Source: Amanita rubescens (taxonomy: Eukaryota; Basidiomycota; Agaricomycetes; Agaricales; Amanitaceae). Taken from it: DNA of 64,000 bases. The stretch lies in the NCBI GenBank assembly GCA_015039365.1, contig WION01000152.1:56954-120953 (forward strand), written 5' to 3'. The translations under genes were made by a program, and so were the position numbers. The notes under the pieces were generated by a model. The model saw nothing but the letters and a program-made list of their open reading frames with translations, ran no database searches and was not told where the DNA came from. Positions 36,563 through 46,394 of this stretch are shown piece after piece (within the stretch, counting starts at the first letter, position 1; every line of letters begins with the position of its first letter).

Positions 36563-37654
36563 TTATAGGATCACTGGCACATAGTCAGGTGAGCCAGGTC
36601 TTGGGGGATCTACGCCGGTCAACAAGCCTGCCTGCTTTGCAGCAAGCCAAGAAGCGACATCGTCCCTGAGCTTCCATCTTATGGGTTCGTCAAGTCTGAT
36701 CCCACCAGGACCCGTCCAATCCTCTGTGGGAATGCACCAACGCTGGCCTTGCGTGTTGACCATCGAGTTCCAGTAATCCGCGCCGAGGGGATTGGGAAAT
36801 ATCTTCGGGAGACATGGATCGAAATATCTGATCCCGGCTTTGTGCAATAACAACTTCACTAGGACTTCATTTCTCTCCGTTTGCACTGCAAATTCCCACT
36901 CAGAGTCCGATTCGTCTTCGCGCAGGATTGATTGTCCAAAGTCAATGACGACAACCCGTGAGAGTTGCTGAGAGAAGAGAATATTGTCTGTATGGAGATC
37001 GCAGTGAATGATGCCGTAAGACGGGAATGAGCACACAGTTGTAATCAAGGAGCGTGCCAAGGAGCGAGGAACAGAGCTGGGATTGATTGTGCTGAGACTT
37101 TCACCAGGGATATACTCGATGGCGAGGACATGAGGAGATATGGGACGACGCGCATCGACAACGAGATTTCCTGAGGCATAGTAACGAGGGATGCCTACAC
37201 CCTGGAGGTCTTGTAAGCGCGAGTATGCGGCTAGCTCCGAGTTGAACGCATCTTCAGTGGTCCTGTAAAAGAATTCCTCCCAGAGCAACTCGTCAAAGTC
37301 ATCATAACACAGCTCGTCGTAATCATCGAGACGCTCATTGCGGGCAATTGCTTTACGGCGCTCAGCTGCTGCGATTTCAAGGGATAACGACCAAGGACGG
37401 TCGGGAATCCCGGAGGAGGGTGATGGTCGCTCACGATCGTTGATAAAGCGGGGGTCGTATACTTTGATGATGATGGGGGATGGTATTTCGCATATACGAG
37501 GCTGCAACTCAACAAGTAAGACCTGGCTTTTTGTGAAAGGAACGAATGCCTTGAGAATGTAGGCGTTGCACTCGAAGACTGCTTGGTCGACTGTCAAGAA
37601 TAAGGTGAGAATGCCACCAGGCGCAAAGAACTGATCAGCGGATGAGTTTGACAT
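36563..37654 (-). CDS. Protein-kinase-like phosphotransferase, single exon
   Basis: Start taken at 37654 (MSNSSADQFFAPGGIL); the open frame extends upstream but without a better context. 363 residues. N-lobe: PIIIKVYDPRF with the ATP-binding Lys in IIIKVYD. Hinge LAIEYIPGESLSTI. Catalytic loop GIIHCDLHTDNILF, and VVVIDFGQS as the DFG motif. So catalytic residues are present (HCD in place of HRD). Such proteins are common and multiplied in mushroom genomes, related to aminoglycoside-phosphotransferase/RIO-like kinases; substrates are unknown. It is the only intact gene between the two duplication copies. Confidence 0.78.
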   Translation of the reverse strand: MSNSSADQFFAPGGILTLFLTVDQAVFECNAYILKAFVPFTKSQVLLVELQPRICEIPSPIIIKVYDPRFINDRERPSPSSGIPDRPWSLSLEIAAAERRKAIARNERLDDYDELCYDDFDELLWEEFFYRTTEDAFNSELAAYSRLQDLQGVGIPRYYASGNLVVDARRPISPHVLAIEYIPGESLSTINPSSVPRSLARSLITTVCSFPSYGIIHCDLHTDNILFSQQLSRVVVIDFGQSILREDESDSEWEFAVQTERNEVLVKLLLHKAGIRYFDPCLPKIFPNPLGADYWNSMVNTQGQRWCIPTEDWTGPGGIRLDEPIRWKLRDDVASWLAAKQAGLLTGVDPPRPGSPDYVPVIL

Positions 37655-39551
37655 GGGTTTCGACGATCGAAGAGTGCGATTGAAGAATGACGAGGACGCT
37701 AGATAGCACAACGCTAATGGTGCAGGTCCCAAACACACGGCACACTTTATCAATAATCGCCGAGAGCGGCACTGGTGCCGCAAGTCCCGCTACGTTTTTA
37801 ACAAAAGTTGCTTGCAGACCAGAGAAGACTAGAAACAAACCTAAATTCATCAATACTTTTCTTCGGTCATGTACATACTACACATGTCTTGTGGCTCCTT
37901 TTCCTCGACCGCAACTTGCAGTTTTTCTTTTCCTTTCCCTTTACACATTTCAACATGTTGGTTTGCTCAGGCCCGAGACCTGCGTCTTGCGACCTCTCTA
38001 TCACGCCATTCACTAGCTCACAAATCATTTTTAACTTCAACATTACTCGCTTTTTCTCGTCCAACGCCACCATTGTTGTATTCACCGCATTCGGTTAACC
38101 CAAAGAATAACAAAGATCTTGAATATCTTGACGAGTAAAAGGTTCTTCAAGAAATAGCTCCTTTACTCGCCAAACCATGTTCGTGTAGAGCGTAGAATAT
38201 CTCAATTGACGTGTAGCAACCGATTTCCATGGTCGACGAGAGGGCCAAAGCTGTACGTAGAGATGATCTTGTCACGCGAGCCTATATATAACAGCAAAAA
38301 TCGACAACGAGGATAAAAGCGACCCAGAGCCCTTTGTCTCCCATAAAAGTACTCCAAGAACGTGAAAACCGCATGGTGAAAGATCGCATCGGTCATCGAT
38401 ATCTCATCGATGTCATCTTTTGAAGATCGACGACCTTCACCTCGTAACGTACTCAGCGCCAAATCAAGTCACTGCACTATCAGCCCGATCAACGACGTTT
38501 GCGAAGATGGCTCAATATCCGTAGCCCCCAGGGCATTTGAGAAGCAAACGCCGTTTCTGCAGCTCATTGGATGACCCCAAACCCACTGGCACTTCAAACG
38601 ACAAAGTGAACGCTCTGAACGCTTCAAATCGCCCTCAGCCCTCAATACCACAACACCCGTGCAACTTTCAGCTGCCGCACAATTCCAACTAGGTAAAGCC
38701 ATCAGTCCGCTTACCGTTCGGCGCTCCTACATGCAGGATCAACGCGTCCAAGCAGAACTGTATCCAACGTCCGCTTTAATGGGACCGGGGTGTTGTACGG
38801 CCAACGCTCAGCACCATCTGTTGTCAACACGAGCAAGGAGAGGTGGGAGAGAGTCGTTTTTGAGGCGTAACTTCAGGTTGGCGTAGCTGGTGCTGGCAAA
38901 GGTGCGTAAGTCTCCTCTCTATATGTCTTCTCCGTTTTCTAATTTTGGATCGGGGCAATCTATGGACTTGGACACTAGAGTTTTACGAAAGATATGGTTC
39001 TCTCGGGATAGGAGGAACGCCGAAAGAATCTAACTCAGATCGGATTCCGGCAAGCATTTCCAACTAAAGACTAGCGTATATCCGCGTGCGATTCGTACTG
39101 TTAAAGTTGTTGACAGTCCTTATCCGAGCCTATTCCAAATGGAGGTGCCCTTGGATCGCATTTACAGGGAACAACCACCGGTCTGGGGTGTCGCTGTGCG
39201 TTTGATTTTCCCGCCAAGTAATTCTCAATTCAATTCGTGGCTATGCCGCGTACGTCTGATGTTGCCACTAAGTGAGTTTCACCGTATCTTCCGTTCGTCA
39301 TCCAGAATAGCGAATTTCCCCTTTAAGCGGTCGATGGGCCGCCGCAGAGGTTCATGCTGCTTGAAACTTCTTGAATGGAGAATTGGTATACATCCAAGTA
39401 AAGGCTAGCCTACATTATTCGGTGTGCAAGTGACAAGCTTAAGTCTCGTTGACAGATCCAAGGTTATTTTTCTCTGCATGATCCGAAAATCGAGGATGTG
39501 ATCACGAACCGATTCGGAGAAGGATTATTTTGATCGGCGTGATCGCCGCCA
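37655..39551. other. Long non-genic stretch between duplication copies
   Basis: Almost 1.9 kb without a gene I can support. At 38105-38470 minus-strand frames read like protein (FLEYFYGRQRALGRFYPRCR; VWRVKELFLEEPFTRQDIQD) but no start, domain or splicing makes a gene. At 39060-39540 are the dispersed repeats also seen at 34050-34200. Confidence 0.4.
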
Positions 39552-42475
39552 GCAGCTTGTTAATGTTACCATCGTGTGTGTTGCTGAATGCTGACATCCG
39601 GGAGTCGGAAGGGAGTACGGGTTTTGAGGGAGTTATTTCAGCCCACTTGGAGTCCTATGGATTATGGGGATTACGGATTACGAGACATGTGGGCATCAGA
39701 TGCTTTTTACTGATTCCAATTTCCGGCGTACAATTATACCATCTCAAGCTGTTTTTTCGAACTCAACAACATTTCATTTAAAGTGATCAAAAACTCTGAA
39801 CAACCGACAAGATAAACCCATGCTATTCGTACACAATAACTTTGGAGATGGAAAACGTTCAAGTTACTGAAAACACCTCTTCACAGACGTAAATTCATGC
39901 TGAACTTGGGGGTAAATCAAATATAAGGCATAGCATCATTGACTTACCAACACTCCCCCTCTACGATTTCGAAAACTTTTTCAACTTGCTCTTCGGTAAC
40001 ATCCTTCCACAACTCGCCCTCTGACTCCAATTCCGTGATCGGTGTTACATCAAACCGATTTCCCGCCCACGGACCGGGAACTATCTCCGAAGAACAATGG
40101 ATGCTACAACTCGGGTCGTCCGACCAAGACGTGTTGACCAGGATTAACGTGTTCATGGTATATTCCCAATCGGGGTTCAACCCTTTGTTGCTTATTTTCT
40201 CACCCAAGATACGCTCGAAATCGTTGATCCGGACATAGACATGCATAGATAAGTTACGCAAAACAAAGTTCGGCTCGCACGGCAGTTTTCCTCCAAAGGG
40301 ACTGACTGGAATGTCCTTGAATGTTCTATAGGCAAAATAGTAAAATGCCCCGTCGCCACGACCAGTAGTCTCTGCAAAGTGGTTGACTTCGGTTTGTTCT
40401 GCCTCGGAAAGCATCCCTTCAGGACACTCCCCTATATGGTCTCCAGCTGTGATGATGCGATGGCCAGCCCAAGCACCGATGGTGGGATCTTGCGATTCTT
40501 GACGTAGTAACAACTGCAGTAGGGGAAGATTTGCGTAGTTATAGATAGCTTCGCCAAGCTTGCCCATGGATCGAGCTTCGCGGCGATCAACGTTGATAAG
40601 CTGGAAGTACTGGCCCATGGTATGGTTATGAGGATTGGTGTGTTGCGGTTCGGAGAGAGAGTTGTTTGTCGTTGTGGCATCTGCTGCAACCTTTACTAAA
40701 AGTACACAGCCCGTGACGTGGATCTTATCGAATATGGCAACGGTTCTGACTTTCTTGTATCTGAGATCTCCCTACATGGGGCTTAATGCTTTCAACAAGC
40801 CTGTAGATCATATAGTTGATATTCGAACGCACACGATATAGGTACAACATTTTAGAAACAAGGTATGATTGGCACTGAGTACTGAGCGCTGAGCGCTAAG
40901 CCCGCACTACGGTCAATTACTGTTGTCTCCTTGGCCAAAACAATCGCCTTCGCTCCCACGGGGTCTGAAGAACGGGAGACGACTTATATGTCTGCTTAAT
41001 TGTGATTTCCATGCTCTCCCACTCATCCTTCTTGGTTGACCGTTTCATCTTATTTGACCAGCCGACTGGGGATTGAAGATTGTCAGCAGGGTCGTCGCCT
41101 AGGGGAGGGGCTGTAGTCGCTGGATCAATTTCTGTGGTACGTAAGAAGATCCGTTAGTGACAAACTTGTGATTGTGGGGGAGTCATCAAACCTCGAAGTT
41201 TGTCTTCGTCATCCCGTCCTCGTTGCGTTAGAAATGAAAAGTCGGCAGGCTGCTTGGTAACAATGATCTTAATGTAAGTTAATGAGTCGTGTGGGATATC
41301 CGACTGGAATACTAGATCAGCTTCGTTACCACAACCGATATTGAGTTTGCCGTTATTATCGGAGCCGTTGGGAGCCAATGGCTCCTTTGACGCATACCAA
41401 GGTGCTATGGGAGATCGTTGTCTGTCAATGTAAAAATAGACTTTCAACTCGAGTAATGCACACCGATTGTAAAACGAATTGGATCGCATATGAAGACAAA
41501 TGGCCAGATGTCAACTTTGGCATTGTTGCGAATGACAAGGCACAACCTCTTGCTAGAGCCATGCTCTATCGCTACCTCAGCGACACGGTCTTTGAGTAAA
41601 TTCTCTCCTTCAGGCTCCTCGGTGTCGTCATTGACTTCCTTAAACTCAACCTCGAACAGAGAAGGTGGGGATGATTGGGAGGATGAAATGTAGTACGTAA
41701 ACCTCGCGGCTCGCTTGATCGCCCTCATGAGACTTTGTTTATCATCCGCCGGGACGGACATAGCGATCTTGGAGTCCTCAGAGGGAGTTTTAATCCGCAA
41801 CTTGGGGTCCGCGCCGGTTCCTTTCCACAAAAGCGCAACTTTGCCTTCTTTACCTCTCAAGATAATATTCGCCTGGGCTTCATCGTTTGTCACGACCACC
41901 TTGCATTCGGGCGCTTCGGTCGGCGCAGTAACATTGCCGTCAACAAAGACGTTCACTATCTGGTGAAGACATCGCGTCTCCACAGCGTAGAAGACAGGCG
42001 GCAAGTCCCAACCGGAGGGAGGGCATAATTTGGCAGTGGTGACATCTGAAACACGCGTAACGTTCAGGAATCCCAGAATATCCTGCTTGGTATCAACGGG
42101 ATTTGCATAGATACCGCAGGTTACACCTTCTTTGATGCCATGCGCAGAACCGGCAAAGAGGGTTATGCTTCCATTTGCCTCAGTCCTGCCGGGTATAAAG
42201 GCATAATGTGCCCGTCCGCCGGATGGATTAAACAGAAGTCGATCAGCATTTTGGCCGTAGCAGTCGACTTCTATATCAGCGGGCCTGTACCAGTAAATGT
42301 CAGATAATATAGGGAACCGGCAAAGTGCATACATAAGAGCTCGTATCTTGGCGGCAAAGGACTTTGAAGTGAGATAATCAAGCGAGTTGTGCTGGAGTTC
42401 CGAGTGCAGAACTTCGATAGCGGCATCCGTAAATGCTTTACGGTCATCGGGAGCCTTCCTGGGTGCAATAACAAC
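39552..42475. repeat. Segmental duplication, copy 2 (right)
   Basis: Parallel to 32357-35290 (see there). The left edge matches the 3' flank of lipin, which suggests copy 2 was derived from a block once adjacent to lipin. In this copy both genes are intact and the caspase-fold gene has its first and last exons. Confidence 0.88.
39944..40618 (-). CDS. Orphan family protein (MGQYF family, paralogue C)
   Basis: Single exon, 224 residues, start MGQYFQLINVDRREARSMG. Same ordered motifs as paralogue B, with GAWAGHRIITAGDHIGECPE, DGAFYYFAYRTFKDIPVSPF, LVNTSWSDDPSCSIHCSSE, GPWAGNRFDVTPITELE and VTEEQVEKVFEIVEGECW. It lies 298 bp downstream of the caspase-fold gene, same strand. No signal peptide or membrane helix. 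Family uncharacterised to my knowledge; the conserved WAG-x-R and NLS-x-x-x-YVR motifs are the best handles. It may be functionally linked to the caspase-fold protein because the pair moved together, but that is inference from one duplication. Confidence 0.82.
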   Translation of the reverse strand: MGQYFQLINVDRREARSMGKLGEAIYNYANLPLLQLLLRQESQDPTIGAWAGHRIITAGDHIGECPEGMLSEAEQTEVNHFAETTGRGDGAFYYFAYRTFKDIPVSPFGGKLPCEPNFVLRNLSMHVYVRINDFERILGEKISNKGLNPDWEYTMNTLILVNTSWSDDPSCSIHCSSEIVPGPWAGNRFDVTPITELESEGELWKDVTEEQVEKVFEIVEGECW

Positions 42476-42993
42476 GAAAGACCTGGGATCCCCCCATTTA
42501 AATCGTTCTGTCGGAGCGTCCAGCAGGAATGTCTAAAGTGTGAACACAAACAAAACATAAGTAACATTATACTACGAATCAGGAAGAAAATTACAATATT
42601 ATTTCCGCGAACCCTGGCTATGTTGTCAAAATGCTGGATAAACTCCTGATCTGTGATGCCGCTGTCCACATTACTCGGGTCAACATCGGATGGACAAAGC
42701 ATAGCGCCCGCGGGGGATCTGCCAATGAAGCCCGAGAAAAAGAACAGAATTGCCTTGCTTCGATCATACTTTTTCCTCAACTCATTGAGCATCTTGACGA
42801 TGTCCTCTTTGGAAGAATTTGGCTTGGAGACTTCGACGTCGACAGCCTTGGATTCGGAACCGGGGTCCTTAAATTCTCCTTCTAAGAAGGCCTTGAGATT
42901 GGAGGCATTAACGTTGCCCTCGGGTTTCAGGTGTTTGAATTTATCATACTCGTCGATGCCAACCAACCTGGCAACCAATGGCGGAGGGAACAT
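40917..42993 (-). CDS. Caspase-fold protein lacking catalytic His and Cys (pseudo-caspase)
   Basis: Five exons: 42993-42595, 42532-42333, 42284-41498, 41447-41192, 41131-40917; total 1857 nt, exactly 619 codons, every junction in phase. Start MFPPPLVARLVGIDEYDKFK, the first beta strand of a caspase p20 fold. KAILFFFSGF stands where active members have a strand ending AGHG; the catalytic His is absent. NNI-TFLLDAPTERFKW stands where active members have DxCHSG; the catalytic Cys is absent. The fold continues: AFTDAAIEVLHSELQ, DCYGQNADRLLFN, HGIKEGVTCGIYANP, a domain with PECKVVVTNDEAQANIILRG, then VYFYIDRQRSPIAPWYASK and the tail DEWESMEITIKQTYKSS. This architecture is common in mushroom caspase-domain proteins. 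The donor of intron 3 is GTCTTC, unusual. Likely a regulatory or decoy protein instead of a protease, if expressed. Confidence 0.85.
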
Positions 42994-42999
42994 TGTCGA

Positions 43000-43520
43000 A
43001 GAATGGTAGAAGACGACGATGGTCACCTGATAGTCTCGTTCCCAGACCAGGTTGTATAAATGCGTAGTCCATGCTTGGTAGCAACGTTCCGAATAAGTTC
43101 CTGCGTGTGAACGAGTACGTTCCCGACATGTGACAGTTGACACTAGTTGACATCGTTTTGACAGGTCAATTGGCCAGTCAAAGTTACCGATAATACGGGC
43201 AGTTTAACGTTTCGCCTCTACATAAATACTATCATCTCCATCTGGATTCTGACATGCAACACATGCGACTAGCACTATTATCATCTATGGGGCGAAATGA
43301 TCCTAGGCACCTGGCGTGTTTCTTGCTTCTAGCGCCAAAAAAAACCTTACCTTTCCCCCAATCTGGGATTTTGAAATTTTCAACTTCAATATCACAGTTC
43401 CGACAGCTTCGGCATCCACAGAAGGTTGGCGAGAAGAGGTGGAATGAGATGTTTCATTCGAAGGTAGGCGAGATAGACTGGATGATAATTTGTTATCAGA
43501 GTTGCATTAACTGACTGTTT
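43000..43520. other. Upstream region of the caspase-fold gene
   Basis: Contains a short A-run (43338-43345) and no recognisable gene. The open frame continues upstream of the chosen start to 43153 without protein-like conservation. Confidence 0.35.
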
Positions 43521-43527
43521 ACGCACC

Positions 43528-43681
43528 TGTCATTATGTAGAGAGTATTGCTTTATTTGCATGCGACATCCTTGCCATACCTATTACCAGCCATAAGCATC
43601 ACTGTAGAATGGATGTTCTCCAAATCCAGCCATATCTCGTCCAGAAGCCAGCAAAGCGCCTCAAGCACTAGGCTCAACTAA
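43528..43681 (+). mobile_element. hAT transposase C-terminal relic
   Basis: The frame from 43528 reads CHYVESIALFACDILAIPI, then after a frame shift ISITVEWMFSKSSHISSRSQ and QSASSTRLN. Compare the hAT dimerisation domain pattern LAIPG-x-S-x-S-V-E-R-x-F-S (established family knowledge). The conserved E-R appears as E-W, the frame is broken, and no other domain, terminal repeat or target duplication is visible. A decayed fragment only. Confidence 0.5.
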
Positions 43682-43689
43682 GCAGCTCC

Positions 43690-44179
43690 CCCGTTTTGGC
43701 ACCGTGCCTAATCGAGCACGGTAACGTGGGAGAGGTAATCCGCTTGCCGGATTTGTCTTGTGTCGAGACTACCTCAAGCACAGCTCAGCGGAACTGCTGC
43801 AATAACCGTATATGGTTACTATATAACTGTATTTATATTGGTAAATATAGTATAATTTACTCTATCCGCATATTTACGCCGCAGAAGCTGTCCCTTTGTA
43901 GGTGCGGGCGTCAAGTGTGGGCAGAAAAGTGAACGAAGCGAATAACGTTAATAATAGCCACGGATGATTTACCACGAACGTCAGTGCTTGAGCGCTTGAG
44001 CGCCCTGTGGCGTTGACATACTTACATACACTACTAGGAACCTTAGACGTTCGGCAATCACCTGCGTTTTTAATCGCTTCCCAATCGTTCCCACCGGCCA
44101 ACCGTATATATCTAACCACTTATAGTGTCAATGCCTGGCCTGTCGTCGAAATTCCAGCCGTTTGCTCGTCTTCCATTCC
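43690..44179. other. Intergenic stretch, promoter side of the next gene
   Basis: AT-rich at 43800-43870 (tatatggttactatataact), with no gene seen. Confidence 0.35.
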
Positions 44180-45150
44180 ATGGTTTCTCCAGAGGACCCG
44201 CCAGTCTTGACGGCCGAAGGATACATCGGACTATCCTTCGGCGACACAAAGGCTGAACCCATTGTAGTCGACTTCGACCCCAACCTCCCTGATGAGCCGC
44301 CCTCATACATCATTGAGGGCGAGTCTAGTCCCGGCCCTAGTGTTCAGCACAACCCAGAGCAGAGTTCCATATCTTTTGACCCCGTCGAAGCGTCGTCATT
44401 TTGGCGAAAGCTTTTGTTTTGGAAGAAGCGATCTCCTCAGTCACAGCTTGATAGTCCCTATCAAGATTGTCCTCTCAATCCCGAGGATTACGAATTCGTA
44501 TTATGCGTCGAACGTGAGACTGAGCCCACGTTCACGCTTAGGGCCAAACTCGGGGAGGTACAGAAGAATCAGAGAGTTATCCACTTCCAGGGCTCAGCCG
44601 GCATTTCGACTCCCCCACTTAAGCAAATTACGTTTGTTATTCAATTTACTGACCTTGGTAATGTTGAGCCAATATGTGTCTCATTATTAACCTAATCCAC
44701 TTTTCAGAGAAACATGGGACTCCGCTCTCAATCAAGTTTGACAATGTCACTGCCGTCGACTCTTCGAGCCCAGTCACCATCAAGCAAACCGATCATTCCT
44801 TAATCTCGGCAACGGCTACCGTAGGGGGTCATGGGGGGTCCTTCGGTGCTGGAGCGAGCACTGGGCGTGATATGGAGTATACAACCACGGCGGGCATTAA
44901 GTTCAAAGGAATGTATGGACAGCGCCGTGAGATATCGTTCACATGGAAAGCACCTCCGATGTTGCCCTTGGATGGTGAATGCCAATTCCAGGTGGGAATA
45001 CCAAACACGGTGAGGAAAGGCGCGATGGCAAATTTCCGCGTTCGATGTGAATTCGAGAAAGCCATCCTTTTGCAATCGAAGCTCAAACTTCCCGCTAAGA
45101 AGGCGCGGAATTGGCATTCATTGAAGTTACAACTCGCTCAAGTCCCTTAG
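44180..45150 (+). CDS. Unknown two-exon protein with predicted beta-rich C-terminal half
   Basis: Exon 1 44180-44657, intron 44658-44707 (GTAATG to TTTCAG), exon 2 44708-45150; 921 nt, exactly 307 codons, so 306 residues. Start MVSPEDPPVLTAEGYIGLSF. N-terminal half: Pro-rich and acidic (NLPDEPPSYIIEGESSPGPS) with a possible PPxY motif (EPPSY is not exact), then FWRKLLFWKKRSP, a basic patch. C-terminal half: alternating hydrophobic strands (LSIKFDNVTAVDSSSPVTIK; ISFTWKAPPMLPLDGECQFQ; RVRCEFEKAILLQSKLKL). No signal peptide. Neighbours give no clue. I do not recognise the family; the two-domain layout recalls arrestin-like or immunoglobulin-like cytosolic proteins only in a general way. Confidence 0.65.
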
Positions 45151-46394
45151 TTTATCCTTACCTCTCCGCCTACGTATCTGCTGTATTATTATATACAACG
45201 TGGACAGGTGAAGCTGCAGTCTGATAATTGATTGACTGGGAATTTCGGAGGCAAGCCCGACTCAGTGACGAGACAATTTATATGTGAGTTACTTACTGTT
45301 GGTCAACTCTAAATAAACAATTCGGCGGGAGGAAGAATAATCCTTTGTTTGTCTGATGCACCTGACGTTCTGCGGGCTCTGGAGCCATGTCTGGATTCGG
45401 AACAACTTTGGTGTTCGCTCAAACGGACTGCCGTGCTGACAATGCAGAAGTGATAATACATACAGCAAACCAAAATGCGTCCGTCTTGCTTTAACACTTG
45501 GTCCAACCGGTCACCATGCATCGCTATTTGCCCCAGTCCCAAGGGGACCGTCTACTTTTCAAGCTCTCGCAAAACAATACCCAGCGCCTCCGAAGCGGCG
45601 AGTATCATCTGCGGCCAGTCTTAGCAAGGCGGCTTTCCTCCCACCAACGTGGCAACAATATGACCACGTCACCCGCTGCAGTGTGCCCCGAAGAAAACTC
45701 GCACTAACGTGAAAACTACCACTGCCATTCTCCTTCGTCTCCTCGTCGCCATTGGTGTCAGCGTGATCCTTGTCTCAGGGTGGCGCTATGCAGACGCGTG
45801 TTCAACATTGGAATCAAGACCTGCGGAGTCGACCAACGAGTCATGTAGAGAATAAGAACAGCATTTCGGTCCGCTTGAAGGAGCATTTACCTGCGAAGGG
45901 AAGGAAGAGAACTTGAGGCCGGGCTCGGATGCGGCCTCAAGAGGCGACGGGGAGGCTGGCAACCCGCAACTGTTACCCTCGTCGCATTCGTCGCGCTACA
46001 TGGCTGAGAAGACGATGGATGCCAGGATGTGGTTGGGCAGTCGTAGGGGTATGCGAGTTATGACCATAGTGCCCACCTCTTCCTGCTGCGACGTAAAAGT
46101 TTCGTAGTCTCTCATAGTGCAACACCGTTCAGTGAAGCGTAGGAGTCATAACGACAGGGTAATCTTCTAGCAAGTAACGCGAAATGCCACCATTGGAATC
46201 CTATTGAAATTCAAAGATCATCAGGTTAAACGAGAACTTCGCGTTCATTTGTTTGCGCGTGTGTAGAGGGCGACGGCGTGTCTCATGGTAGGCTCGAGGG
46301 CTCCAGTGGATGGTGGATGTGTCGTAGTGGTCTGAGGGCTAGCGCTGGTTTGGAGCGTTGTATGACTGGAAATTGGGGAGAAATTTCTTACCCG
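45151..46394. other. Long stretch without a supported gene
   Basis: A frame near 45690-45855 encodes TTTAILLRLLVAIGVSVILV followed by SGWRYADACSTLESRP, a single hydrophobic helix, but start and exon structure are unclear. The rest holds no recognisable gene. Confidence 0.35.

Noticed and set aside
38105..38470. Small gene with VWRVKELFLEEPF and FLEYFYGRQRALG frames
   Set aside because: Protein-like composition but no start, no consistent splice pattern and no recognised family; left as non-genic.
41444..41497. Frameshift near the C-terminus of the caspase-fold gene
   Set aside because: A 50-nt intron 41448-41497 with GTCTTC donor restores a family-like sequence and keeps all phases correct.
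43138..43160. Upstream start for the caspase-fold protein (long frame to 43153)
   Set aside because: The extra residues are not family-like; the start at 42993 lies just before the first conserved strand.
45690..45855. Membrane peptide gene (TTTAILLRLLVAIGVSVILV)
   Set aside because: One hydrophobic helix in an open frame without start or splice support; could be chance.
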